From contig JAESIW010000200.1 of NCBI GenBank assembly GCA_016802295.1, forward strand, positions 145,353 through 209,352: DNA of 64,000 bases. The letters are read 5' to 3'. Below the pieces are notes generated by a model that saw only the letters and a list, made by a program, of their open reading frames with translations, was not told the origin of the DNA and searched no databases. Shown one piece after another: positions 52,739 through 63,488 of the stretch (its first letter is position 1; each line of letters opens with the position of its first letter). The translations under genes were made by a program, and so were the position numbers. This DNA comes from Brachionus rotundiformis. Taxonomy: Eukaryota > Rotifera > Eurotatoria > Ploima > Brachionidae.

Positions 52739-54115
52739 ATGTCAAAAAAAATTTCCAAAGTCTTTATCGAAGTGGCTGAGTCCTCAAGTCTTCATGGCCT
52801 TTCGAATATTGTCAAAAACACAAACTTGGTTTTGAAAGTGGCATGGACCATTTGTCTAGTACTTGCCATCTCCTTTTGTATCTTCAATCTTGCCAAGAGT
52901 TTTATGGAATTTTTCAGCTATGAAGTAAACACTGTCATTGCTGACCGCCATTTGCCATCTATTCAGTTTCCAGCAGTAACATTCTGCAACAAAAGCCCAT
53001 ATGATCAAAATATGTATATTATTGAGAAAATTCGTAATGACGGCTTTTATTTGGTACGCTGTGAAAATTATATTAAAACTAGTGGCTATTTGTTTTACGA
53101 ATATTGCCTTCAGCTAAATGTCCTAAAATTGATGTCAGAAAATCATACAGATGCCTTTAAGTCTCTTGATGCCAAAGAAATAACTTTCAACACCAAATCA
53201 CATGATTTAGACAATTTGGAAAATTTTTTTTTGCCAAGTTTTGGAAAATGCTATACATTTAATTCAGGAAGGCTAAGCAATGGATCAAGCCATACTCTGC
53301 ACAACTCTAATATCCCTGGTCTCAGAAATGGTTTTAAAATCATTTTCAATATTGGTAATATAGCAAGTATTGTACAGACAGAAGGCATTAGGCTTTTCAT
53401 ACACAATGCTTCGACCAAGCCATTCACCGAAACTGATTTTATAGACTTGTCGCCCGGCTTCGAAGCAAACATTGCCGTAGAGCAAAAATACTCGACCAAA
53501 TTGGACAAACCATACAGCAATTGTGTCAAACAGGGCCAAACTAATCCACAAATATCAAACTTGTATGACCAAACAGTCAAGTTGTTTGCCCAATATCAGC
53601 AAAAAATGTGCCTAATATTGTGCTACTATGAGTACCTAAGGGAAAAGTGTGGCTGTTACTATCCAGATATGTTTGGTATCAAATATTCAGAAGCTTGTAA
53701 TTTTACCAAATTCAAATGCATATTAGAAAATTATGATCAATTTCTTAACTCAAATGAGAACAAAAATTGCTTTAAATATTGTCCAGAAGAGTGTGAGTCG
53801 ATGACCTATGATTACAAAATTTCTTATTCTAAATTCCCAAGTGAATTTTATAAGGAAAATTTTTTATTTTCCAAGTATGGTAAAGTGGATGAAACAAACT
53901 ACCTAGCAGTCAATATATTCTTTAATGACATATCTATCAAGTTTGTAGAGGAGAAAATTTCCAAAACATTCGAGCAATTGATAGCAGAAATTGGCGGATT
54001 CTTGGGAGTGTGTCTTGGGGCCAGCTTTCTTACTTTTGCAGAGATAATAGAACTTTTGGTCAAATTGGTTATTTTTTTGTTCAATAGAAAAGATAATCGC
54101 GTACAAACATTTTAG
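52739..54115 (+). CDS. DEG/ENaC-family ion channel, copy B2
   Basis: 458 residues, intronless; identical in protein sequence to B3. His-Gly at 19-20, TM1 ~31-55, FPAVTFCNKSPYD, the same cysteine-rich ectodomain as B1, and TM2 with GVCLGASFLTFAE. Relative to B1 the changes cluster in residues ~85-165 (for example YIIEKIRNDGFYLVRC here against YLIENMLNESFYLERC). The C-terminus is shorter, ending NRVQTF. It forms a divergent pair with glycosyltransferase-like copy 2. Expected plasma-membrane cation channel subunit. Confidence 0.9.
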   Translation: MSKKISKVFIEVAESSSLHGLSNIVKNTNLVLKVAWTICLVLAISFCIFNLAKSFMEFFSYEVNTVIADRHLPSIQFPAVTFCNKSPYDQNMYIIEKIRNDGFYLVRCENYIKTSGYLFYEYCLQLNVLKLMSENHTDAFKSLDAKEITFNTKSHDLDNLENFFLPSFGKCYTFNSGRLSNGSSHTLHNSNIPGLRNGFKIIFNIGNIASIVQTEGIRLFIHNASTKPFTETDFIDLSPGFEANIAVEQKYSTKLDKPYSNCVKQGQTNPQISNLYDQTVKLFAQYQQKMCLILCYYEYLREKCGCYYPDMFGIKYSEACNFTKFKCILENYDQFLNSNENKNCFKYCPEECESMTYDYKISYSKFPSEFYKENFLFSKYGKVDETNYLAVNIFFNDISIKFVEEKISKTFEQLIAEIGGFLGVCLGASFLTFAEIIELLVKLVIFLFNRKDNRVQTF

Positions 54116-55574
54116 GGTAATAAAAGTTAATAGATGGTGTGAAAATTTTTTTTATTTATTTTACAAATAATAAACTTTATTTAATAAAATTATCTTTTCT
54201 TTATATGCAATACGTTTGATTTCCACTCAAATCAATATGTTACCATAATCTATTCTTAATCTAAAGTTTATTACTCATTTGCCTGACTTATTCAAATTGT
54301 ATATATATTTTTACAAAATATTATTTTCGGATAGTTAAAATATTTTCTTTTTTATCAGTCAGAGAAATAAATCATATCTCTTCTCTTTCCCATTCCCAGC
54401 CTTATGGCACCATTTCCGCTTAACTTGGCATATTTTACCACTGTTAATGATGAACATCTCACTGACTTCTTAGGGATAGGCTGGCCGTCATATCTCTGCC
54501 ATTGTTAGTCCCAAGTCCGGTTGAAACTAATAGGACGATGACGAAAATCGTTCCGTGCTGATTAATTTAATTAGTCGACTATTATCACTTATCATTCTAA
54601 TAATCTTTCATGTTGGTAAATTTGGAGAGAATATTACCATATTATAATGATTTTTTTATCAAATTCGTTATTTTTAGAAAATATCCAAATTAGATAACAC
54701 ATCTTACACGTTTAACTGTTAAATGTTCATATTCTAATGCATTCAAATTATCGAGTTGATTAAATTAAATCAACCACACCCGTTTCAAATGTTCATTACC
54801 TTGAAGTACTATTTTTGAAAATAAAATGTGCCACAAAAAAACCTGTACCATTTACCAGTTATTATCCCTTTATTTATCATAATCAATTTAGTTACGATTG
54901 TTCGTTTATTGAAACAACAAGCCTATCTTTATGACCTTCTAATTTTAAACTAGATTTTTGATTTTTATTGATTTATTGCATCCATTTCTGATGTCATAAT
55001 TGACTGTTTTGATCGGAAGTACTCCACTTCATCGTGTATACTTTATTCAAGTTTCATTTTTTTTATTTTTAAAAAATTTAACGCTCTCCTTCATTTCAAA
55101 CACAGAATCTAACGTTACCTTAAATATTTTAGTCTGTTAGTGTTGTACAGCTTATAAGCTAGACTTAGCTTTCATATGATACATAACTTTTGATTATGAC
55201 TTTAAAAATTGACTAAATCTGTTACCGTTACAACTATTCAAATTATCATTGTTTTTATTTATAATTTATTTAGATTTTGTCTTTATGCTTTTATAAAACA
55301 TAAATCATAAGTCATGAATCATTATAACTGTTTTAATTCACAATTTTTTTTGATTTAACTTGTCTATCATTAATGACCCTTTTTAAATTTCAACTACTGA
55401 AATAGAGGTGGTGGTGGTAGTTCCTATAAACTTAGCATTTCGATGTTATTACAAACTTGTTAAAACTCATTCTAGTTTTTATCTTCACTTATCTCCTCAG
55501 AGGTTACTCAAGTCCTATAAAAAACAAACTTTTACTTAATAAACTTAATTAAAATAAAGAGCTATAAATCAATA
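54116..55574. other. Diverged inner arm, left side
   Basis: 3' flank of B2. Homologous in blocks to 57980-58848 reversed, with a ~100-bp insertion at about 54228-54330 and border repeat R4. From ~55170 on the sequence is unique and AT-rich. No gene. Confidence 0.55.
54708..54806 (+). repeat. Border repeat R4
   Basis: Diverged copy of the border repeat (ACGTTTAACTGTTAAATGTT, then GTTCATTACCTTGAAGTAC), about 590 bp past the stop of channel B2 and reading away from the cassette. Confidence 0.75.
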
Positions 55575-55880
55575 CAGTATTGCACAAAAGTTTAGACGCA
55601 CATCATTTTTGTCTAATTAAAGATTGATTAATTAACTTGGATTTAAATGGATTTGTAAATGTCTTTGTTTAAAGATTATACAATAAGTGTTAGATTCATA
55701 CATGAAGCATCGCTACAAAACTTACTGCTCAGTTATATCCCTAAAATGGGTTAAAAAAGCGTTGCCAATGAAGTTAGATGTCAGATAACTGGTCTCCTAA
55801 AGAATAAGACCAAGAGTAATCGGGAAATAGCAAAATTAGTAGGAGTATCATAAAAATGTGTGAGAACAACAAGAAAAATA
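55575..55880 (+). mobile_element. Truncated Tc1-like transposon, 5' part
   Basis: Begins after TA with CAGTATTGCACAAAAGTTTA. Later codons near 55790-55875 read as a decayed helix-turn-helix (REIAKLVGVS, a stop, KCVRTTRKI) of a Tc1 transposase. It breaks off exactly where the segment duplicated in the right arm begins (55881). No far end nearby. Confidence 0.8.
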
Positions 55881-56038
55881 CATTTTACCACTTGTAGTCT
55901 AACTACCTTGCGGACCATTATTTTTTTTCACTTCTATTCACTTCTTTTTATATAATAAATTAACAAAACAAATATAATTAAATTAAAATTAAAAAATTTT
56001 ATTGACAATCAAATAAAAGCTGGTTCTTAATACTCGGC
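55881..56038. repeat. Segment duplicated, inverted, at 58481-58632
   Basis: Covers the 3' flank and last four codons plus stop of the small gene at 56027-56299. It shares CATTTTACCACTTGTAG, ATTGACAATC/TAAATAAAAGC and CTGGTTCTTAATACTCGGC with 58632-58481 read in reverse. The remote copy lies within the right arm of palindrome 2. Confidence 0.85.
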
Positions 56039-56299
56039 ACGAGATTTTCTGGCATGGCCTCCCTTTGTGCCAACGTCGTGCAAGTAGTCATGTATTATCT
56101 TTTTCTGGTCGTCTGGAAAGCTGTTTATCACTTCACCTGGCTCACTCACGCCACCTCTCTGCTTAGCCTCATTCACTCGCTGGTAGTACTGGTGCAGAAC
56201 GCTTTTTTCGCTCTCGCTCCTCTCAGCGAACAATGGCGAATGCTCGTACGTAGCGCTTCTCTCTTCTTGTGCACTCATTTCTTCTCCAAAACAACCCAT
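56027..56299 (-). CDS. Small hydrophilic protein, possible N-myristoylation
   Basis: 90 residues, single exon, not recognised. It starts MGCFGEEMSAQEE, where Gly2-Cys3 would suit N-myristoylation with palmitoylation if the first ATG is used; Met8 is an alternative start. The middle is rich in charged residues with a likely helix (SEKSVLHQYYQRVNEAKQRG). The end is GTKGGHARKSRAEY, basic then a terminal Tyr. No signal peptide or membrane segment. It sits head-to-head with the dehydrogenase gene, 270 bp apart. Codon use and an intact frame support a real gene. Confidence 0.6.
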   Translation of the reverse strand: MGCFGEEMSAQEERSATYEHSPLFAERSESEKSVLHQYYQRVNEAKQRGGVSEPGEVINSFPDDQKKIIHDYLHDVGTKGGHARKSRAEY

Positions 56300-56569
56300 G
56301 CCTAATTAACTATCATTTATATACCAATTATATAAAAAATAAATTCTATTTTTTGACTGGAATGTGTAAAATTCATTTCATTAGCAGGATAGTTAGCTAA
56401 TTTTAGATAATTAATAAAAATTTAAAATAGAAATGAAAAAAAATTTATTTTTTATTTTATATTTTTTTGTTTTTATGATAATTTTTTTTAAATTTTGATT
56501 GCATATAAAGAAATAAAAAAATGTTCGCTTTTTAATCAAAATTAATAAATTAATTTATTTTACCAAAAC
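56300..56569. promoter_or_regulatory. Shared divergent upstream region
   Basis: 270-bp gap between the starts of the small gene (minus) and the dehydrogenase (plus), so it must contain both 5' ends. Extremely A/T-rich with poly-T runs. No specific element can be named; regulatory role by position only. Confidence 0.4.
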
Positions 56570-57606
56570 ATGGATAGCCAAATTAATAATAACACTGATA
56601 CAAATTATAGAATTTTATTAAATATAAAAAAATTGCTCTCAATTTATCTCTATCATGTGTTTATTTCGCTACAAATTGTGCTTACCAGCTTGCTGAGCCA
56701 TCTAGTGGCATTTTTCTATGGTGAAAAGTCGGTCAAGAACAAAATTGTGCTCATCACGGGCTCCGGAGGCTATTTGGGTAATGAAAGATAAACATTTGGC
56801 CAAAAAACTTATTTTTATTTAAACCAGGCCGTCACTTGGCTCTTGAGTTTGCCAAGCGAGACGCCATTCTGGTCCTCTGGGACATAAACGAGGAGGGCAA
56901 TCAGCAAACTGTAAACGAGATAAAAAACCAGGGCTTTTTCAAGGTGCACTCGTTTAAAGTGGACTTGGCAGATCAAAAGGCGATTAGATCAAACGCTGAG
57001 AGGGTCAGACAGACCATTGGCAATGTTTCAGTAGTGTTGATGGTTGCCGCGGCGTCCTTCAAGGCCAAGTCGATTATGGAGACCAACTACGAGCAAGACA
57101 TCGAGATGCAATTCAAAATCAGCTACCTGTCCCAGCTATGGCTGATTCAGGAATTCCTCCAGGCCATGATTGACCAAAACTGCGGCCATTTTTTGACCGT
57201 GTCCAGCAACAGTGCCCTAATAGACATGCCATTGATATCAAGCTATGCCTCGTTTAAGCTGGCACAGACCAAGCTGATCGAGACTTTGAGGGAAGAGCTC
57301 ATTTCCAATGGCATCAATGGCATCAAGACAACAATTGCATATCCAAGTGTACTCAAGGGCGGAATTGCCGACGGATTCCAAGATTCTTATGAAATGGACA
57401 AGAGTGTTTATGTAAGTGGGAAAGATGCGGCACAAAAAATAGCCAGTGCAGTGTTGAGAAGTAAAGATGCTGTTTATGTTCCATCGATTCATGGTTACCT
57501 TTCGTTGATTAAGCCACTTTTTTCCAGCAGGCTTTTAGGCAAATTTGTTTCTTCAAAGGCCAAAATAAACCCCAAATATTTAATCCTTAAGCCGAAGAAT
57601 AATTAA
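56570..57606 (+). CDS. Short-chain dehydrogenase/reductase, membrane-anchored
   Basis: Two exons, 56570-56777 and 56828-57606 (50-bp GT-AG intron), ~328 residues. An N-terminal hydrophobic segment (residues ~20-50) suggests ER or lipid-droplet anchoring as in SDR16C-type enzymes (RDH10, DHRS3, HSD17B11/13). The Rossmann nucleotide motif is ITGSGGYLGRHLALEFA across the junction, with an Asp after beta2 (LVLWDIN). The usual NNAG is replaced (VLMVAAASFKA). Catalytic Ser lies in SSNSALIDMP and Tyr209/Lys213 in SYASFKLAQ. Likely NAD(P)-dependent oxidoreductase of a retinoid or steroid-like substrate; the substrate is inference. Lies in loop 2 between inverted cassettes. Confidence 0.85.
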
Positions 57607-58304
57607 GGCCTATTTTGTTATATTAGCCTAATTAATAAAGATAAAAAAACAAATTTTTTTTTAAAAGTTTATTATTAAAATTTTAATTAAAATTGTGAAA
57701 AAAATTAAAAAAATTATTGTCTTTTTCAAATTAACTATTATCTAGTAAATCGTATAACCTATATTTTACCTATCAACTTAATACTTTATAAATTAAATTT
57801 ATATTGTTTTGTCCTGATATAATCATTTTTGTGCTCTGATATATACATAAAGTTTCTCTTATTTTAATATTTAATTCGATATTTTAAACGTTAGGCTAAA
57901 AAGAAGGACTATGATTCATTCTGAGTGGCCCGAGGACTTCCTCAAATAATATTTAAAATAAATAAATATAGCTTATAAACTGGACAACACTAACTAACTA
58001 CAATACATAAGGTCACGTTAGATTCTGTCTTTGAAATGGAGAAGAGCGTTAAATTTTTTAACAACTGAGAAAATGAAACTTGAATAAAGTATACACGATG
58101 AAGTGGAGTACTTCCGATCAAAACAGTCAATTATGACATCAGAAATGGATGCAATAAATCAATAAAATCAAAAATCTAGTTTAATATTAGAAGGTCATAA
58201 AGATAGGCTTGTTGTCTCTAAATTAATTATGATAAATAAAGGGATAATAACTGGTAAATGGTACAGGTTCTTTGTAGCACATTCAATTTTAAAAACTAAC
58301 CACT

Positions 58305-58401
58305 AAAGGTAGTGAACAATCGAAATGGATGTGAAGTGATTTAACTTGATTAACTCAATAATTTGACTGCATTAGAATACGAACATTTAACAGTTAAACG
58401 T
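58305..58401 (-). repeat. Border repeat R5
   Basis: Inverted copy of the border repeat (reverse strand ACGTTTAACTGTTAAATGTT then TGCAGTCAAATTATTGAG), about 450 bp beyond the stop of channel B3 and reading away from the cassette. Confidence 0.8.
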
Positions 58402-58480
58402 CAAAGATGAGATGAGAATTTTGTCATCGTCCTCTTTGTTTCAACCGGGCTTGGGACTGACATTCGCACAGTTATTAAGC

Positions 58481-58632
58481 GCCGAGTATTAAGAACCAGC
58501 TTTTATTTAATTGTCAATAAAAATTTTTAATTTAATTATCTTTGTTTTGATAATTTATTATTTAAAAAGAATAGAATAGAATTAAATGATATACAAAGAC
58601 GGCCAGGTAGTTAAACTACAAGTGGTAAAATG
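58481..58632. repeat. Captured tail of the small gene within the right arm
   Basis: Reverse-complement copy of 55881-56038. It contains the final GCC GAG TAT TAA of the small gene's coding sequence and its 3' flank, diverged. It sits where the left arm has no counterpart, between two blocks that are adjacent in the left arm. Confidence 0.85.
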
Positions 58633-58848
58633 TGCCAAGTTAAGCGTAAATGGTGCCATTAGGCTGGAAATGGGAAAGAGAAGAGATATGATTTATTTCA
58701 CTGACTGATAAAAAAGATTATCGCTTAACTATCTGAAAATAATATCAAAAGTATTGCGTATAAAGAAAAGATAATTTTATTAAATAAAGTTTATTATTTG
58801 TAAAATAAATAAAAAAAATTTTCACACCATCTATTAACTTTTATTACC

Positions 58849-60225
58849 CTAAAATGTTTGTACGCGATTATCTTTTCTATTGAACAAAAAAATAACCAAT
58901 TTGACCAAAAGTTCTATTATCTCTGCAAAAGTAAGAAAGCTGGCCCCAAGACACACTCCCAAGAATCCGCCAATTTCTGCTATCAATTGCTCGAATGTTT
59001 TGGAAATTTTCTCCTCTACAAACTTGATAGATATGTCATTAAAGAATATATTGACTGCTAGGTAGTTTGTTTCATCCACTTTACCATACTTGGAAAATAA
59101 AAAATTTTCCTTATAAAATTCACTTGGGAATTTAGAATAAGAAATTTTGTAATCATAGGTCATCGACTCACACTCTTCTGGACAATATTTAAAGCAATTT
59201 TTGTTCTCATTTGAGTTAAGAAATTGATCATAATTTTCTAATATGCATTTGAATTTGGTAAAATTACAAGCTTCTGAATATTTGATACCAAACATATCTG
59301 GATAGTAACAGCCACACTTTTCCCTTAGGTACTCATAGTAGCACAATATTAGGCACATTTTTTGCTGATATTGGGCAAACAACTTGACTGTTTGGTCATA
59401 CAAGTTTGATATTTGTGGATTAGTTTGGCCCTGTTTGACACAATTGCTGTATGGTTTGTCCAATTTGGTCGAGTATTTTTGCTCTACGGCAATGTTTGCT
59501 TCGAAGCCGGGCGACAAGTCTATAAAATCAGTTTCGGTGAATGGCTTGGTCGAAGCATTGTGTATGAAAAGCCTAATGCCTTCTGTCTGTACAATACTTG
59601 CTATATTACCAATATTGAAAATGATTTTAAAACCATTTCTGAGACCAGGGATATTAGAGTTGTGCAGAGTATGGCTTGATCCATTGCTTAGCCTTCCTGA
59701 ATTAAATGTATAGCATTTTCCAAAACTTGGCAAAAAAAAATTTTCCAAATTGTCTAAATCATGTGATTTGGTGTTGAAAGTTATTTCTTTGGCATCAAGA
59801 GACTTAAAGGCATCTGTATGATTTTCTGACATCAATTTTAGGACATTTAGCTGAAGGCAATATTCGTAAAACAAATAGCCACTAGTTTTAATATAATTTT
59901 CACAGCGTACCAAATAAAAGCCGTCATTACGAATTTTCTCAATAATATACATATTTTGATCATATGGGCTTTTGTTGCAGAATGTTACTGCTGGAAACTG
60001 AATAGATGGCAAATGGCGGTCAGCAATGACAGTGTTTACTTCATAGCTGAAAAATTCCATAAAACTCTTGGCAAGATTGAAGATACAAAAGGAGATGGCA
60101 AGTACTAGACAAATGGTCCATGCCACTTTCAAAACCAAGTTTGTGTTTTTGACAATATTCGAAAGGCCATGAAGACTTGAGGACTCAGCCACTTCGATAA
60201 AGACTTTGGAAATTTTTTTTGACAT
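58849..60225 (-). CDS. DEG/ENaC-family ion channel, copy B3
   Basis: 458 residues, intronless, protein-identical to B2 in mirror orientation (His-Gly 19-20; G-A-S filter in GVCLGASFLTFAE; ends NRVQTF). It forms a divergent pair with glycosyltransferase-like copy 3. The identity over a 4.7-kb arm implies very recent duplication or ongoing gene conversion, or else an assembly duplicate. Confidence 0.9.
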   Translation of the reverse strand: MSKKISKVFIEVAESSSLHGLSNIVKNTNLVLKVAWTICLVLAISFCIFNLAKSFMEFFSYEVNTVIADRHLPSIQFPAVTFCNKSPYDQNMYIIEKIRNDGFYLVRCENYIKTSGYLFYEYCLQLNVLKLMSENHTDAFKSLDAKEITFNTKSHDLDNLENFFLPSFGKCYTFNSGRLSNGSSHTLHNSNIPGLRNGFKIIFNIGNIASIVQTEGIRLFIHNASTKPFTETDFIDLSPGFEANIAVEQKYSTKLDKPYSNCVKQGQTNPQISNLYDQTVKLFAQYQQKMCLILCYYEYLREKCGCYYPDMFGIKYSEACNFTKFKCILENYDQFLNSNENKNCFKYCPEECESMTYDYKISYSKFPSEFYKENFLFSKYGKVDETNYLAVNIFFNDISIKFVEEKISKTFEQLIAEIGGFLGVCLGASFLTFAEIIELLVKLVIFLFNRKDNRVQTF

Positions 60226-60818
60226 TTTTTTACCAAATTTTTGTTATTTTTAAATAAATTCAAAATGGTATTTATAAGAAAAATATCAAAAATGAATTTT
60301 AAAAGTTTTTCATTGTTAAAAGCGGATATAAGATAATGTAAATTAAGCAATTTTAAATTAGTTTTAAACCAAACATTAAATTTTATTAAGTTTTTTAAAC
60401 ATTCAAGTCATGGAAAATCAATACTTAGGCTAACAAACAATTTCACAACAGTAATTGGTAAATCTAAAGACTACCATACATCAATGATAACAATGGAACA
60501 TATCTTAATGAAAAAAAGCAATGTCAAAACATCAAATTACATTTAAAAAGACATTTTTTCGATCTCAAAGCAGCCAAGTTCAATGTGTGAGAACCAAAGT
60601 AAGTGGCAAGAAGGCGGAAGAAAGAATGAATTTTATTTTAATGAATAAGTGTTTATTTTTTTAATATTTATTAATAAAATTTCCATTCAACAAACCCTTT
60701 CGTGTCAACCAATTAGAGTGCAGTGCAATTTCCAAAGATGGTTTCCGTAGCAAGTCATCTGCGTGGTAAAGCCAAGTCACTTTCTTCTTCAAATAGAATA
60801 ATTATTGATAAGCATTGT
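60226..60818. other. Upstream region of channel B3
   Basis: Mirror of 52146-52738 with the same repeat blocks. No gene. Confidence 0.5.
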
Positions 60819-60964
60819 TTCCGATCAAATTTTATGTAAAATAAAACAATTAAAAAGATTAAAAAAAATAAAATGAATAATATTTTTTTCATTTTTATTA
60901 TCTTAATATAATTTTTCAATAAATAAATTTTTTTCTTATGAAAACCATTTGTTCCAGTCAAAGG
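60819..60964 (-). pseudogene. 5' fragment of the glycosyltransferase-like gene, mirror copy
   Basis: Inverted counterpart of 52000-52145: upstream segment and the first ~22 codons of the glycosyltransferase-like gene, then loss of similarity. Confidence 0.85.
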
Positions 60965-62450
60965 AGAATAAATAAACAACCAGAAAGAATTTGATATTTG
61001 GTTTTTTTTTAAATTATCCAAAATATGACTTTGGCTACCTATCTTGTAGAAAAAATTCAAAAAAGACAGTTGTTTATCCAATTCTAAAAATTGGTACAAT
61101 TCTTATTCAATTTTAATATATCCGAACTAAAGCTCCATCAGATTAAAATAAAGTTAAAATAAAATAAAAATTAAGTTTATTGAAGATTTACAGGATACAT
61201 ATTTTAGATAATTGATTGTTCACGGAAAAAAGAAGAAATATATTCTTCAACCAGCTTGACAGCTAATGGAACACAGTTACTTAAACCAGCCGTAACATAT
61301 CTCTTACTCAAGAAGAGTTTAAATTAATTTTCATTTTTTTTTCATTAAAAGTTATATATTAAAAAATAGATAAGTATAAACTCATTAATTTAAGATATTA
61401 ATCAAATAGTTTAAGACACTATTTCTTTTATTTAAATAAATGATAGATCATTAAATAAGAGAATAGATATAACCCTTTTTACTCATCCTTATACAATACC
61501 ATTCTGTCAAAAAAAAATCGAATTTTAAACTAGAATTGGACAAAAAATAAAATTGATTAAAAATTAAAAATTAATTTTTTTATTTGCCTTAAAAAATCTA
61601 CAACCATAATTTTTTGGTTATTTTCTGTTTAACTAGTAAATTCGATTATTAAGCTCTTTGCACTATGAAGGAAATAACGCTGAAATAACTTTCACTTAAA
61701 ATCAAATAAATTATTTATTAATCTCATTTTGTTTGATTAATTAAACCTGAGTTGGTAAATTTTTATGCCATTGATATTAGTAGTCAAATGGTTGTGTACT
61801 TAAAGGAAAGAAAGATGCCAACTTATTTTTGGGCATTGTTTTCTCAAAACTTGGAATGAACCAAGCTAGGATTTTCAGGAACAGATAATAATTTACTTAG
61901 TAAATGAAAACCTCTTGAATATGGTGTTAAAATTTTAAATAAAAGCCAATTTTATAAATTTATTAAAAAGAATCCAAATTAAGAATGAGGTGTAAGCTTT
62001 GTGTTTTTTAAGGACGTGACTTTGCTGGCAAAGAATTGACCACAGTTATTATTTGGTCATAAAATTTTATTTTATTTCCTGTATTGAATTTTTTTCAATA
62101 ATTTTATAGTTGAGAAAGTTTTAATTTTTAATTAAAGTTTAGTAAAACTTTTAATAAAATATGGATTAAATTTCCAAGATTTAATTTTACCTTAAAATAA
62201 TATTTAATAAAATAAACAATTAGTCATTAAAATAGCTTCCACTCTATCTTCCGCTTTTTTACCACTTATACTGTCTCTGACACATGTTAATTGGCTGCAT
62301 TTAGATAAAAAAATATCAATTTTCTATTTACTTAATATATCGACATAATGTTTTTATAATGTTTTTTTAATCAGAAAATACTCCTTTGACTGGAACAAAT
62401 GGTTTTCATAACTTTAAAAATTTTACTCATTAAAAAATTATATTAAGATA
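60965..62450. other. Intergenic part of right arm
   Basis: Mirror of 50514-51999, including the possible LINE tail (61204-61305, minus strand) and the upstream region of glycosyltransferase-like copy 3. No intact gene. Confidence 0.45.
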
Positions 62451-63488
62451 ATGAAAATGAAAAAAATATTATTCACTTTATTTTTTTTAACTTTTTTAAT
62501 TGTTCTATTCTACATCAAAAATGTTAACCAAATTTTTGATAATTTTCAGCATGGAAAAATTGGTGAAAATAATAATTTTACCAATAGATATGAGCTAATG
62601 GCAATTAACATAGATGATCAAACCAATGTGTTCTATTTTTTCTATCTTCCGTTCGTAGTTGAGGCGTGGAAATTAATTGGATTCAAAAGTGTCATTCTTT
62701 TGGTCACATCCAAAGCCGAAAGTGTGGACAAAGCATCTGTGACTAGTCCGCTAGTGGCCAAAACAATCGAGTACTTGAAAAAGCAACAGGCTGTTCTGCT
62801 TTTGGTAAAATCTCAAAAAAACTACACAAAAATAACAGCAATGGTCTGCAGGCTGCTTGTCTGTCTAGTGGAAGAACTTGATGACGAGGACTTTGTGTTT
62901 ACAAGTGACTCGGACCTTGTACCTGTTGGCAAAAGCTACTACATGTTTAAAGATCCAGATGCAATCACTGTCCTGAATGCTTTTTGCTGTGGCAAATTTA
63001 ACCACCAGGGCAAAATGTATGAAATGTATCCGATGGGACATGTTGGCATGAAGAAAAAAGTGTTGAGAGAAGTGATGAACGTAAGCTCTAGTACACAGAT
63101 AAACTCTCAAAGTGTAATCGAATTGGTATCTCAGAATTTAGGAGCAGATATTGTCAAGGAGGATGAGAAAATAGCGAGAGGAGATGCGACATGGGGAGCT
63201 GACCAGACCATTTTGAGTGTCAAGATATCCCAGTATGTCAATGAGCAGAAAAAGGCTAGATTAATCAAAAAGAAGTATGCTGGCAAAAGATATGACAGAT
63301 CAATGTCCGATTCAGCTCTTTTGAAACTGAAAGATTACCGTTTTGAAAGCATAACCGACTTTCATGCTTTTCATTCTGATTTTTTGAAAAGATGGTCCAC
63401 CTCGGACGCTCTTTTCAGGCGCATGTTCAACAATCAGACCTATTCGTTCTTAATCAAGTACTTTAATGAGTTTAAAAGTTTAATTTAA
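62451..63488 (+). CDS. Type II membrane glycosyltransferase-like protein, copy 3
   Basis: 345 residues, near-identical to copy 2 (differences include NFQHGKIG and RLLVCLVEE). N-terminal anchor ILFTLFFLTFLIVLFYIK, DxD in FTSDSDLVPVG, then WGADQTILSVKI. Intronless; divergent to channel B3. Golgi enzyme by topology; donor and acceptor unknown. Confidence 0.7.
   Translation: MKMKKILFTLFFLTFLIVLFYIKNVNQIFDNFQHGKIGENNNFTNRYELMAINIDDQTNVFYFFYLPFVVEAWKLIGFKSVILLVTSKAESVDKASVTSPLVAKTIEYLKKQQAVLLLVKSQKNYTKITAMVCRLLVCLVEELDDEDFVFTSDSDLVPVGKSYYMFKDPDAITVLNAFCCGKFNHQGKMYEMYPMGHVGMKKKVLREVMNVSSSTQINSQSVIELVSQNLGADIVKEDEKIARGDATWGADQTILSVKISQYVNEQKKARLIKKKYAGKRYDRSMSDSALLKLKDYRFESITDFHAFHSDFLKRWSTSDALFRRMFNNQTYSFLIKYFNEFKSLI

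Larger units (their letters stand above)
49476..54214. repeat. Left arm of palindrome 2
   Basis: Pairs with 58750-63488 (coordinate sum 112964 throughout, no net indel over 4.7 kb), with only scattered substitutions. It contains glycosyltransferase-like copy 2, its 5' fragment and channel B2. Beyond 54214 homology continues, diverged and with insertions, to about 55170 (mirror ~57980). Confidence 0.92.
57607..58848. other. Diverged inner arm, right side
   Basis: After the dehydrogenase 3' flank (to ~57980) the sequence matches the left inner arm reversed in blocks, with border repeat R5 (58305-58401) and the inserted gene-tail segment (58481-58632). No intact gene. Confidence 0.55.
58750..63488. 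repeat. Right arm of palindrome 2
   Basis: Inverted copy of 49476-54214 with no net indel. Contains channel B3, the 5' glycosyltransferase fragment and glycosyltransferase-like copy 3. Identity stops at the stop codon of copy 3; the 3' flank then differs from copies 1 and 2 until border repeat R6. Confidence 0.92.

Noticed and set aside
53251..53580. 109-codon frames antisense to the B-type channels
   Set aside because: Present in all three copies only because the channel coding sequence is conserved; no start context or homology.
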